Assembly (NCBI RefSeq): GCF_028198165.1
Contig: NZ_CP116339.1
Span: 2,859,001 to 2,923,000 of the forward strand
Direction: 5' to 3'
Source of the DNA: Pseudoxanthomonas sp. JBR18
GTDB taxonomy: Bacteria; Pseudomonadota; Gammaproteobacteria; Xanthomonadales; Xanthomonadaceae
Length of the DNA: 64,000 bases
Shown here: positions 1 through 9,954 of the stretch, one piece after another
How positions within the stretch are numbered: position 1 is the first letter of the stretch
How the letters are laid out: each line of letters opens with the position of its first letter
Made by a program: the position numbers and the translations under genes
The notes under the pieces: model-generated
Seen by the model: the letters and a program-made list of their open reading frames with translations, nothing else
Databases searched by the model: none
What the model was told of the DNA's origin: nothing

Positions 1-455
1 GCACGAGTGTCTGGATATCGTCGTCGATCAGTCCCTGCGTGCTGACGACGTGGCTGAAGCGGTGACGCGCCTGGTTGTTCAACGCGGCAAGCCGGAAGCG
101 ATCAAGGTGGATAACGGCAGTGAATTTGCTGGCAAGGTGCTGGACCGTTGGGCGTATGAGGCTGGCGTTGAGCCGGATTTTTCCCGCCGTGGCACACCGA
201 CGGACAACGCGATGGTGGAAAGCTTCAACGGCCGGCTGCGGCAGGAGTGTCTGAACGAACATTGGTTCTTGTCGTTGGCCGATGCGCGGAGCAAAATCGA
301 AGCATGGCGGCGCTTCTATAACGAGGAGCGTCCCCACAGTGCACTGGCATGGAAAACTCCTGCGGAATTCGCCCGAGAACACGGGTCCCAAGCGAATTCC
401 CAGGTGCCGAAGAAGGTCGGAATCTCTACCGGCTGATCGCCCAACAGTGGCGCGA
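1..455. mobile_element. Right end of an IS3-family insertion sequence
   Basis: Inferred from the transposase tail at the window's left edge. Only the right-hand part is present. The exact end and target duplication cannot be set, because the left inverted repeat is outside the window and no clear right repeat was recognised. Confidence 0.5.
2..436 (+). CDS. IS3-family transposase (OrfB), C-terminal part, cut by window edge
   Basis: This is the C-terminal half of a DDE integrase-type transposase that moves its insertion sequence. The reading frame is open from base 2, so the true start lies left of the window. The visible part has the rve-core signature: DNGSEF (second catalytic Asp), then DNAMVESFNGRLRQEC, which carries the catalytic Glu, and the ending RPHSAL typical of IS3 OrfB proteins. 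The C-terminus looks intact. I could not identify the right terminal inverted repeat, which should lie within the roughly 20 bases before the next gene. The next gene is convergent and ends 20 bases away. Confidence 0.9.
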   Translation, partial: HECLDIVVDQSLRADDVAEAVTRLVVQRGKPEAIKVDNGSEFAGKVLDRWAYEAGVEPDFSRRGTPTDNAMVESFNGRLRQECLNEHWFLSLADARSKIEAWRRFYNEERPHSALAWKTPAEFAREHGSQANSQVPKKVGISTG

Positions 456-1319
456 TCAGAGATCCTGCTCGTACCGCACGTACGGGACGGTGCCGTCGTC
501 GGCGATCGGGGCGTCCGGGGCAAATGGATTCTTGCCGCTGGTGACGATGTTTTCCGCGCCCACGGTCAGCTGGCCGCTCCACGGGGTGCGCCAGGTCAGT
601 CCAACACCAAGACCTTCCCACTTGCCTGGTTGGCCAGGGGCATCGATGACGCGGCCGATGATGCTGCCGCTGAAGGGGCCGTAGCCTCCGCCAAAGCTGA
701 AGCTCTTGCTGTTCCAACGATCGGGGATGATGCTCAGCTCTGAGGCGGGTACCAGCCGTGCCCGCGCTAGCGTGCCGCCGATGGTGACAAAGCCCTCGCG
801 GCCGATGTTCTTCTGCCCGAATACGGCCAGATCGTTCTGCTCGAAGCGTCCAGCCGACGAACTGCCGGGAGACATCCAGGCCGGCAGGGTGTCCCGACCG
901 GTTCCCACGCTCAATCCTAGCTTGCCTTCCGGGCGACTCAGGCTGGCCGAGGCGTTGAAATGCTGGTCGTTGCTGGAGGACGCGTCGTCATTCACCATCG
1001 CCACATTGCAATAGGCGATCAGGCTGCTGATGCTGCTGCCGATACCATTGCGGTTGTTGCACAGCAGCCCCAGCGACTCGCTCGAATCCAGGCCGAATGC
1101 GGCGCTCAGGGTGTTGCGCCCCAGCCGCCAGCGCGCCCCGGCAGCGGCCTCGTCGGTGGGTTCGAGAATCAGGGCGCCTTCGACCTGGCCACGGCTGTTC
1201 CAGACAGGCAGCATCGTGGTCCCCGCAGTGGCATTCCCGCGCGTTTGGGCATGCGCACCCATGCTCGCCGAGGTGGCGAGCAGCAGCGCAAGCAGCGAAC
1301 GGCGGAAAGGAAGGCGCAT
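456..1319 (-). CDS. Exported conserved hypothetical protein, possible outer-membrane beta-barrel
   Basis: I recognise no named family. The 287-residue product starts with a typical signal peptide (MRLPFRRSLLALLLATSASM then GAHAQ). It is rich in Gly, Ser and Thr with alternating hydrophobic stretches (for example FSFGGGYGPFSGSIIGRVID), as in outer-membrane beta-barrels, and it ends in YEQDL. The ATG is preferred over an upstream GTG/ATG pair 14 codons earlier because it places the signal peptide at the N-terminus. No good ribosome binding site is seen for either start. Two cysteines lie in LGLLCNNRNG and IAYCNVA. It is convergent with the IS3 transposase. Similar exported proteins of unknown role occur in Xanthomonadaceae (recalled, not searched). 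Confidence 0.75.
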   Translation of the reverse strand: MRLPFRRSLLALLLATSASMGAHAQTRGNATAGTTMLPVWNSRGQVEGALILEPTDEAAAGARWRLGRNTLSAAFGLDSSESLGLLCNNRNGIGSSISSLIAYCNVAMVNDDASSSNDQHFNASASLSRPEGKLGLSVGTGRDTLPAWMSPGSSSAGRFEQNDLAVFGQKNIGREGFVTIGGTLARARLVPASELSIIPDRWNSKSFSFGGGYGPFSGSIIGRVIDAPGQPGKWEGLGVGLTWRTPWSGQLTVGAENIVTSGKNPFAPDAPIADDGTVPYVRYEQDL

Positions 1320-1442
1320 CGTGCGACTCAGACAGACGGGACGGGAAGAAGTTCCCATCACGTGAGGGTTACGGAAAATTATCCGATTTATGTTTATTTA
1401 ACAAGATCTGCGTGAAGGCGCTGTGTCAGTACGTGATCTCGC

Positions 1443-2342
1443 TCACTGCAGGCGCTCAGGTCCCTGCGCCATGAGCGTTCCGGGCGCAAAGAGCGCCTTG
1501 ATCTGGTCGGGGCTGAACAGGTAAGACCGGCCACAGAACTCGCAGCGGACCTCGGCCGTGCCTTCCTCGGCCGCGGCCATGGCTTCTTCCTGGCCTAAGG
1601 AGGCGAGCATGCCTTCGACGCGTTCGCGAGAGCAAGAACAGGCAAAGCGCAGAGGCTGCCGATCCACGATGGCAACTTCTTCCTCGTGGAACAGGCGGTG
1701 CAGCAACTGGGCCGGTGGGGTCTGCAGCAGCTCATCGCGACCGAGCGTCTCGAACAGCATGCCGGCCCGCCGCCAGCCATCGGTATCGCCTTCGTCGCCG
1801 GGGAGCTTCTGCAGCATGATGCCGGCAACCTGGTCGGCATCTGCTGCGAGCAGCAGGCGGGTCGGCAACTGCTCGGAGTTGCGGAAATAATCCTCGAAGG
1901 CGCCGTCCAGCGAAGGCGCTGCCAGCTCCACCAGGCTTTGGTAACGCTGCGGTTCGCGGGGATCCAGCCCGGGATTCTCGATCGTGATGGCCAGCAGCGC
2001 GTCCTTGCCAAGGGCGGTCAGGTCCGACGGAGCATCAGCGCCTTCGGCCAACTGCACGATGCCGCGCACGGTGCCGGCCGAGGTGCATTCGGCAAACAGG
2101 GTCCGCATGCCGCCGCTACTGCGCAGTTGGATGGACAGGCGTCCGTCGATCTTCACGTGGCCGGTGAACAGGGCGGAAGCCGCCACGGCCTGGCCAAGCA
2201 GGTCGCGCGCGCGATCAGGATAGGCTGCCGGCTCCAACAGCGTGGTCCAGGCCTGGTCCAGGCGAACGCAGACGCCGCGCACGCCGGCGACGGGCAGAAG
2301 GAAACGAAGGCGCGTGTCGCGCGTGTCATCGATCTCGGACAT
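1443..2342 (-). CDS. hslO: Hsp33 redox-regulated chaperonin
   Basis: Cytoplasmic holdase chaperone that is activated when oxidants strip its zinc and join its cysteines. At 299 residues it matches the family length of about 290-300. The C-terminal redox switch is intact: CxC (Cys235, Cys237) in FACSCSRERVEGM and CxxC (Cys267, Cys270) in CEFCGRSY. The N-terminal body has the conserved MLQKLPGDE region. It stands alone between the exported protein and the divergent mtgA. No strong ribosome binding site was seen before its ATG. Confidence 0.95.
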   Translation of the reverse strand: MSEIDDTRDTRLRFLLPVAGVRGVCVRLDQAWTTLLEPAAYPDRARDLLGQAVAASALFTGHVKIDGRLSIQLRSSGGMRTLFAECTSAGTVRGIVQLAEGADAPSDLTALGKDALLAITIENPGLDPREPQRYQSLVELAAPSLDGAFEDYFRNSEQLPTRLLLAADADQVAGIMLQKLPGDEGDTDGWRRAGMLFETLGRDELLQTPPAQLLHRLFHEEEVAIVDRQPLRFACSCSRERVEGMLASLGQEEAMAAAEEGTAEVRCEFCGRSYLFSPDQIKALFAPGTLMAQGPERLQ

Positions 2343-2567
2343 GGCAGGATTTCGGCGTTGTCGCCACAGGCGGGAATTAACTTCCTATCGTGTGGGCGAT
2401 GAGCGGCCATTCCAAGTCGAGGCGGGCAGGGAGCTGGCGGCTGTGGGCCCCCGGAGGGGCTTCATGCGCCATGCCAGGCTCGCATGCGGGCCGATAGGGC
2501 GATGGCCAGGCGGGGGCGTGGCAAAGGTCGCGTCAGAAAGCGCGGGACGGAGGTTAACATCGTCGGG

Positions 2568-3326
2568 ATGCCCGACCCGCAACTCAATCATGAGAGCCCT
2601 GTTGCCGATGTGCCGCTGCGCCGGAGCCGATGGCGGCGTTGGCGCCGCTGGCTGCTCGCGCTGCCTCTGCTTTTCGCGGCTGGTAGTGCCTTGCAGGTGC
2701 TGGTGCTGCGCTTTGTCGATCCGCCGTTTTCGGCCTTCATGGTGACGCGGCAACTCGACGCCTGGGGAGACGGGCAGTGGGCGTTTCATCCGCGCTACGC
2801 GTGGCGCGATTTCGACCGGATCGCACCAGCACTTCCGCTGTCGATGATCGCCGCGGAAGACCAGCGCTTCGCCACGCATTCGGGCTTCGACCTGCAAGCC
2901 ATCGAAAAGGCCAGAGCGCACAATGAGCGCGGTGGCAGACTTCGCGGCGCCAGCACCATCAGCCAGCAGGTGTCCAAGAATCTTTTCCTCTGGTCCGGCC
3001 GCAGCTATGTGCGCAAGGGCATCGAGGCCTGGTACACCGTGCTGATCGAGCTGTTCTGGCCCAAGCAGCGGATCCTGGAGGTCTACGCCAACATCGCCGA
3101 GTTCGGCGACGGGATCTATGGGGCGCAGGCCGCATCGCAGGCGTTCTGGGGGATCGATGCGTCCCGGCTCAGTGGCGACCAGGCCGCCCGACTGGCCGCG
3201 GTGCTGCCCGCCCCCGGACGCTACAGCGCGAGCAGGCCGGGCCCCTACGTGCAGCGACGGGCGGCCTGGATACAACGTCAGGTGCGACAGCTCGGTGGCA
3301 CCGCTTACCTGGATGAGCTGGAGTGA
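2568..3326 (+). CDS. mtgA: Monofunctional biosynthetic peptidoglycan transglycosylase
   Basis: Inner-membrane glycosyltransferase (GT51) that polymerises lipid II into glycan strands without cross-linking. The 252-residue product has a short basic N-terminus and one transmembrane helix at about 28-50. The GT51 motifs follow: the catalytic Glu in AAEDQRF (Glu97), [16 protein letters not shown] at 128-143, then [13 protein letters not shown] and [13 protein letters not shown] chose the ATG beginning MPDPQLN over an ATG 28 codons upstream because an AGG-rich purine stretch sits about 15 bases before it and the upstream extension is an arginine/glycine-rich non-family sequence. The stop overlaps the region just before the next gene, suggesting co-transcription with it. 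Confidence 0.93.
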   Translation: MPDPQLNHESPVADVPLRRSRWRRWRRWLLALPLLFAAGSALQVLVLRFVDPPFSAFMVTRQLDAWGDGQWAFHPRYAWRDFDRIAPALPLSMIAAEDQRFATHSGFDLQAIEKARAHNERGGRLRGASTISQQVSKNLFLWSGRSYVRKGIEAWYTVLIELFWPKQRILEVYANIAEFGDGIYGAQAASQAFWGIDASRLSGDQAARLAAVLPAPGRYSASRPGPYVQRRAAWIQRQVRQLGGTAYLDELE

Positions 3327-3328
3327 CC

Positions 3329-4351
3329 ATGGCCCGTGATTGTCTGACCGTGGTGGTGGCCGCGCGCAACGAGGCGGAGGCCCTGCCGGCCTTGCATCCA
3401 CGCCTTCGGGCAGTGCTGGTCCAACTGGAGGCCTTGGACTGGCGCGTGATCTATGTCGATGACGGCAGCCTGGACGCGACCTGGGAGGTCATGCAGCGCC
3501 TTGCGGAGGAGGACCGACGGGTCGGAGTGCTTCGGCTGTCGCGAAATTTCGGTAAGGAGGCGGCCTTGACCGCTGGACTGGATCTTGTCGCGCCGCACAG
3601 CGCCGTGCTGATCCTGGATGCCGATGGACAGGATCCGCCGGAGCTTATCCCCCAGTTCGTTGCCGCCTGGCGGGAGGGGTACGACAACGTGTTCGGCACA
3701 CGGGTCGAGCGCGATGGCGAGACCTGGCTCAAGCGGTTCAGCGCACACGGCTTCTACCGGGTGATTGGACGCCTGTCCAAGACCCCGATCCCGGCCGATA
3801 CCGGCGATTTCCGTCTGCTTTCGCCGCGTGTCCAGCAGGCACTCAAACAGTTGCGCGAGCGGCACCGGTTCATGAAAGGCTTGTTCGGCTGGGTGGGATA
3901 TGGCCAGCGCGCCATTCCGTATCACCGCGAGGCGCGCATCGCCGGTCGCAGCAACTTCAGTGCCTGGAAGCTGTGGAACTTCGCCCTGGAGGGCATCACC
4001 AGCTTCTCCACCGCCCCCTTGCGGGCCGCCACCTATCTCGGACTGCTGGTGGCGGCGCTGGCCTTCATCTATGCGGTGATGATCGTGGTGCGCGCGTTGT
4101 GGCACGGCGATCCGGTCGCGGGTTGGCCCAGCATGATGACCGTCGTGCTCTTCTTGGGGGGGACGCAGCTGATCGCCCTGGGAATGATCGGGGAATACCT
4201 GGGCCGACTGTACGACGAGGCCAAACAGAGACCGTTGTATCTGATTGACCAGTGGAACCCGGCCAGCGAAGGCGTATCCTCCGGACCAACCGAGGCTACC
4301 GGAGCGTCCCATGCGCACGGTGAAGCAGTTGCTGGACGGCAAGACCGCTGA
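3329..4351 (+). CDS. Family 2 glycosyltransferase, GtrB/ArnC/DPM1-like, with two C-terminal membrane helices
   Basis: Likely transfers a sugar from a nucleotide donor to undecaprenyl phosphate at the inner membrane. The 340-residue protein has the GT-A fold motifs YVDDGS (44-47), DADGQDP (97-103) and DTGDFRL (about 158-163). The conserved RHRFMKGLFGWVGY segment follows, then two membrane helices at about 232-256 and 269-292. This layout matches the GtrB/ArnC/YkcC group. The acceptor and sugar cannot be read from sequence. The ATG lies 3 bases after the mtgA stop. An in-frame GTG overlapping that stop is the alternative start. The 3' end overlaps the next gene by 41 bases. Confidence 0.88.
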   Translation: MARDCLTVVVAARNEAEALPALHPRLRAVLVQLEALDWRVIYVDDGSLDATWEVMQRLAEEDRRVGVLRLSRNFGKEAALTAGLDLVAPHSAVLILDADGQDPPELIPQFVAAWREGYDNVFGTRVERDGETWLKRFSAHGFYRVIGRLSKTPIPADTGDFRLLSPRVQQALKQLRERHRFMKGLFGWVGYGQRAIPYHREARIAGRSNFSAWKLWNFALEGITSFSTAPLRAATYLGLLVAALAFIYAVMIVVRALWHGDPVAGWPSMMTVVLFLGGTQLIALGMIGEYLGRLYDEAKQRPLYLIDQWNPASEGVSSGPTEATGASHAHGEAVAGRQDR

Positions 4352-4739
4352 GCTGGTCGCGGTCGAGCCGCATGAAGCGGTGTTCGAGGCGGTTCGCAAG
4401 ATGGACCGGCACGGTGTCGGGGCGGTGCTGGTGATGCGCGGTGAGGTGCTGGTCGGGATCCTGTCCGAGCGAGATTACGCGCGCAAGGTGGTCCTGCTGG
4501 AGCGCTCATCGCACAACACGCGCGTCGATCAGATCATGACCACGCAGGTCGTGACGGTCGAGCCGGGCCAGAGCGTTGCCCACTGCATGGAGGTGATGAC
4601 GCGTCGTCGTTTCCGCCACCTGCCGGTGATCGACGAAGGGCGGGTGATCGGGGTGGTGTCGATCGGCGATTTGGTCAAGGCGGTGATCGAGGAGCAGCAG
4701 GCCGATCTGGACGCGCTGCAACGCTACGTCGCTTCCTGA
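4311..4739 (+). CDS. Tandem CBS-domain protein
   Basis: Small 142-residue protein made of two CBS domains, at about 10-65 and 75-132, with paired motifs GVGAVLVMRGEVLVGILSER and FRHLPVIDEGRVIGVVSIGD. CBS pairs bind adenine nucleotides or S-adenosylmethionine and usually act as sensors. The partner is unknown. The start ATG (MRTVKQLL) has GGAG 7 bases upstream. It lies inside the end of the glycosyltransferase gene, and translational coupling is plausible. Confidence 0.88.
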   Translation: MRTVKQLLDGKTAELVAVEPHEAVFEAVRKMDRHGVGAVLVMRGEVLVGILSERDYARKVVLLERSSHNTRVDQIMTTQVVTVEPGQSVAHCMEVMTRRRFRHLPVIDEGRVIGVVSIGDLVKAVIEEQQADLDALQRYVAS

Positions 4740-4743
4740 AGCG

Positions 4744-6711
4744 TCACTTGGCGTACTGGCCGCCGCACTGGCTGTCCTGTCCACCACCCGGGTCGATCGT
4801 GGCCAGCAACGCTGCGGGCGGGGCGATGGTGCCCAGCGCCAGCGCGATCGCCCCGCGCAAGCCGAGCTTCTTCAGGTTGGGGCGGAACGACGGATCCTTG
4901 AAAGTGCCACCGATCTCCAGCGGCGTGCGGAAGCTCAGGATGCTGCGATCCTTCGGGCGCGGGGTCAGGGTCAGATTCAGTGATTCGTCCTTGAGATTGA
5001 TCGAGCCCTCGCCCAGCACGATGGTGTCGGTGGTGTCGAATGCCATGGCACGACTTTGCATGAGCCCATCCTTGACGCCGAAATCAGCGAATGCGCACCG
5101 GATTGGGACCTGCTTGTCCTGATCGAAGAGGTAACCCAGCGACTGCGTCACATCCAGCCCGGCCAGTTCCACCAGAAGCTGCGGGAGATGGCCTTTGCCC
5201 ATGCCGACGCCCAGCTCGCCGTTGGCGTTGGCCGCCATGGCGGCGATCGAATTGCCCGAAGTTTCGATGTTGATGCCGCCGCCAATGCGTCCGACGGCGT
5301 CCTCGGTCAGTTTTACCTGCGGAAACAACTGCCCCAGATTGAGCTTGCGCACTGAAATGTCGGCGCGGGTGCGAATCGTGGACTGGCGTGCGTCCATGCG
5401 AATGGTGGAGCGGATGTCGCCGCCAGCGACGCCGAAGTTGAGCGGCTGTAGCTGGAGTAGTCCGTCGGTCAGGCGCAGATGCGCGTCCATGTCGTCGATA
5501 GGAAGCTTGGGAGCATTGATACGCGCGGCTTTCCATCGCACGTCTGCATCCATCGAGCGCAGTTTGGACAGGTCGTAGCGCGTCTGGGGCAGGACGCGCG
5601 GGCTGGTGGCCAGCTGGGCGGCCCGATGGGTCTGTTCGGCGTTGCGGGTCTCGCCCGCGCCGCCCCTGGGCGGCGCGCCGACGAAGCCGGCCAGATCGTC
5701 GAAATCCAGGCGCCTGGAGGTCAGATCGGCCTCAAGCTTCAGACGCGGCCCGCCGGTGCTCACCGCCACGGCGCCGTGGAGGTCACTGTCACCCAGCGTG
5801 CCGCTGAAGTGGTCGTAGTGCCAGGTCGAGCCGGTCCGGGTCAGGGTGCCATCGAGTGCATAAGGCGGCGATGCCGGGATCGCTACGCCGATCAGGGGGT
5901 ACAGGTCAGCCAGGTCCTTTCCGGCCAGCGACATGCGCAGGTTGAATCCGCCCAGATGTAGCGGGTCGATCAGCGTGCCTCGGGCGTGGGCCTTGGTGGC
6001 CCCCGCGGCGGCCCGCAGATCGATCAGGTAGGGTCGCTGCGTCTGGGCCAGATCCAGCGGGGACTGGATGCGCCCGGCCAGGGTGAAGGTGTTGGCCGCC
6101 CAGTGGCCACTGCCTGTCAGGTCGATTGGCGGTGCCTTGTACTGCGCATCGGGCTGCCCACTGTTGGCCTCAATGCGCAGGTCGGTCTGGTTGGGCGGAT
6201 CCAGATAATGCAGGCGCGCGTCTTCGACGATGAGCGCGCCGATGCGCGGCATGGTCCCCTCCTCGTCGCGGCCGGCGGTACGGGTGTCTTCAAAGACCCA
6301 GTTGCCCCCTTCGCCGGCAGCGCGGTTCTGCAGCTCGATCACCGGGCGCTCCAGTCGGATCGCGGGAAGCACGACACGGCTGTGGAAGATCAGCTGCGGC
6401 ACGTCCAGCTTGATCTCCAAGCGCTTGACGGTGGCCATATTCGGCGCGGTCTTGCTTGCCCAGTCGCTATTGCCCAGACGTAGACCGTCCGCGCGGACGA
6501 TGGTGATCCGGCCCAGGTCGACATCCAGGTCGCCATCGATATGAAAGGCGCGGCCCGTGCGGGCCTCGACTGCGCGTTCGACAGGACCTTTGAACCAGTT
6601 CCAGTCCCACAGCAGGACCAGCAACAGGACGATCACCGCCAGGATGCCAAGCGCGGTCAGCAGCGGATGGGCGCGTGCGGGATTGCGTGGCGGGGAAGCG
6701 GCTGGGTCCAT
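4744..6711 (-). CDS. AsmA-family inner-membrane protein
   Basis: Long AsmA-like protein of about 655 residues. It has one N-terminal membrane helix (about 19-40, LTALGILAVIVLLLVLLWDW). The conserved AsmA opening follows (WFKGPVERAVEARTGRAFHIDGDLDVDLGRITI), and then a beta-rich periplasmic body. AsmA proteins span the periplasm and are linked to lipid transport or outer-membrane homeostasis. The exact role of this one is unknown. Start choice is uncertain: an in-frame GTG lies three codons upstream, and neither has a clear ribosome binding site. The 3' end nearly abuts the convergent CBS gene (4-base gap). Confidence 0.88.
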   Translation of the reverse strand: MDPAASPPRNPARAHPLLTALGILAVIVLLLVLLWDWNWFKGPVERAVEARTGRAFHIDGDLDVDLGRITIVRADGLRLGNSDWASKTAPNMATVKRLEIKLDVPQLIFHSRVVLPAIRLERPVIELQNRAAGEGGNWVFEDTRTAGRDEEGTMPRIGALIVEDARLHYLDPPNQTDLRIEANSGQPDAQYKAPPIDLTGSGHWAANTFTLAGRIQSPLDLAQTQRPYLIDLRAAAGATKAHARGTLIDPLHLGGFNLRMSLAGKDLADLYPLIGVAIPASPPYALDGTLTRTGSTWHYDHFSGTLGDSDLHGAVAVSTGGPRLKLEADLTSRRLDFDDLAGFVGAPPRGGAGETRNAEQTHRAAQLATSPRVLPQTRYDLSKLRSMDADVRWKAARINAPKLPIDDMDAHLRLTDGLLQLQPLNFGVAGGDIRSTIRMDARQSTIRTRADISVRKLNLGQLFPQVKLTEDAVGRIGGGINIETSGNSIAAMAANANGELGVGMGKGHLPQLLVELAGLDVTQSLGYLFDQDKQVPIRCAFADFGVKDGLMQSRAMAFDTTDTIVLGEGSINLKDESLNLTLTPRPKDRSILSFRTPLEIGGTFKDPSFRPNLKKLGLRGAIALALGTIAPPAALLATIDPGGGQDSQCGGQYAK

Positions 6712-6796
6712 GGCCGTCACTATCTGTGGGCCAGGTGTTCACGGCCTGCGAAGACGCCTGCAGGTGTTCAGTCGTCCGTGTCAGGCTCGGGTCCGA

Positions 6797-7465
6797 TCAG
6801 CCGCCGTGGTGCAAGCGCGGCACCAGCACCTGGCCGGTCACCGCCACGAAGTGGCACACGCTGCCGGCCAGCACGAACAGATGCCAGATCGCATGGAAAT
6901 AGCGGACTGAGTCGCGCTGGTAGAAGTAGGTTCCTAGCGTATAGAACACGCCGCCGGCCAGCAGCCAGCCAAGCGTGAAGCCATCGACGGACTTCAGCAG
7001 CGGCTCGATGGCGATCACGACCAGCCAGCCCATTGCCACATAAATGGCTGTGGACAGCAGCTTGAAGCGCCCGGTGAAGAACAGCTTGAAGACCACACCG
7101 AACACGGCGATGGACCAGATCGCGGCAAACATGCCCCACCCCCAGGGCCCGCGCATGCCAATCAACAGGATCGGGGTGTAAGTGCCGGCGATCAGCAGAT
7201 AGATCGCGCAGTGGTCGAAGATCTGCAGCCGCGCCTTGGCCATGGGGTGCTGGATGGCGTGGTACAGCGTGGAGGCCACATACAGCAGCAGCAGGGTGAC
7301 GCTGAACACGATGGCAGTGCCGAGCTGCCAGCCATCGCCGTAGAGCGCGGCCAGGGTGATCAATACGGCGCCACCGGCCAGCGCCGCGACCGCGCCCAGG
7401 CCGTGGGTCAGGGCGCTGGCGATCTCGTCGCGCAGGTTGGTCTCGGGATGCGCCTGTAAAGCCAT
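6797..7465 (-). CDS. trhA: Hemolysin III / TrhA-family seven-helix membrane protein
   Basis: A 222-residue PAQR-family integral membrane protein. It has about seven hydrophobic segments and the family's histidines: LTHGLGAVAAL (His21), ASTLYHAIQH (His69, His73) and HAIWHLFVLAGSVCHF near the C-terminus. These histidines and nearby acidic residues form a metal-binding site in PAQR proteins. Bacterial members are annotated as hemolysin III or TrhA, and work in E. coli links TrhA to membrane energetics and fluidity. It lies between prfC and the AsmA gene on the same strand. Confidence 0.9.
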   Translation of the reverse strand: MALQAHPETNLRDEIASALTHGLGAVAALAGGAVLITLAALYGDGWQLGTAIVFSVTLLLLYVASTLYHAIQHPMAKARLQIFDHCAIYLLIAGTYTPILLIGMRGPWGWGMFAAIWSIAVFGVVFKLFFTGRFKLLSTAIYVAMGWLVVIAIEPLLKSVDGFTLGWLLAGGVFYTLGTYFYQRDSVRYFHAIWHLFVLAGSVCHFVAVTGQVLVPRLHHGG

Positions 7466-7577
7466 AGACCGACTTTAACGCAATCCATTCTCAACAACAT
7501 GGCAGGCCAGCCCTGCATTGGCCCGGCTTGGTCGGCGAGACGGGCTCATGTTCAGCTTGCCTTGCGCCTGCGACCGC

Positions 7578-9182
<1,605 letters not shown>

Positions 9183-9254
9183 GGTCGTCGCGCCCGGGTG
9201 GACGCATTGGGGAATCAGGGAGCCGACAAGTATAGCGGCGCCGTGCGGCCGGGT

Positions 9255-9887
9255 TCAGCCGATCGGTGCGTCGGCCGCCAGCAGCGCCTCAAGCTGGCTG
9301 GCCGAAGCGCGCGCCATCGGGCGTGCATCGATCGCAGACAGGGGCGCCTGGCGCAGCGCCTGGCGCGGCAGGACGAGCAGATCGAAGTTCACGCCGTCGG
9401 CGACCAATTGCCACACCGTGACGTCGGCCTGCCGCGCCTGGTCCAGGCGGATGCGACGCGTGCGGGGATCGGCGGGGATGTGGTGGTCCTCGAGAAACCG
9501 CGAGATCGCGTCCTCGTCGTCGCTGTGCAGGTGCAACTGCACGCTCGACTGCCCATCGGCGGTGCCATCCAGCACCGGGCCAGCCAGGCGTGGGGAAAAG
9601 TCCGCGAAAAACGCCATCGCCTGGAGCGCTGCCGCACGCCGCGAGCGCAGCAGCCCGGCATGGTCGGGACTGGCGAACAGGCGCTGGTACTCGCGCAGCG
9701 CCTGTTCAATTTCCCGATTGGCCGGCAGAGACGCCTCATCCAGCATGCCCAGCCGACTGGCGGCCTTGCGCTTGGCCTGGCTGTAGTCGTTGATGCCGCC
9801 TTCGGCCATCAGGCGGGCAGCCTCCTGCGCCACGTGTCGGCGGCGCTGCGCCGTCTGGGTCTGCGCATGCTGGCGGGCGTGTGGCAT
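9255..9887 (-). CDS. Conserved hypothetical protein, possible degenerate nucleotidyltransferase fold
   Basis: A 210-residue soluble protein. It opens with RRHVAQEAARLMAEGGINDY and continues through SQAKRKAASRLGM, which I associate with a conserved proteobacterial family sometimes labelled nucleotidyltransferase or, wrongly, UDP-N-acetylmuramate-alanine ligase. The centre (GPVLDGTADGQSSVQLHLHS) sits where a nucleotidyltransferase would carry its G(S/T) and paired Asp residues. Here the DxD positions read as non-acidic residues, so catalysis is doubtful. The ATG is chosen over a GTG 9 codons upstream because TTGAGGCTGGAG lies directly before it. Function unknown. Confidence 0.75.
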   Translation of the reverse strand: MPHARQHAQTQTAQRRRHVAQEAARLMAEGGINDYSQAKRKAASRLGMLDEASLPANREIEQALREYQRLFASPDHAGLLRSRRAAALQAMAFFADFSPRLAGPVLDGTADGQSSVQLHLHSDDEDAISRFLEDHHIPADPRTRRIRLDQARQADVTVWQLVADGVNFDLLVLPRQALRQAPLSAIDARPMARASASQLEALLAADAPIG

Positions 9888-9954
9888 CTCCAGCCTCAAA
9901 TCGTCAGGGGCCACCGGACTCTACACGAGCCCGGTAATGACCCTGGTCAAGCGA

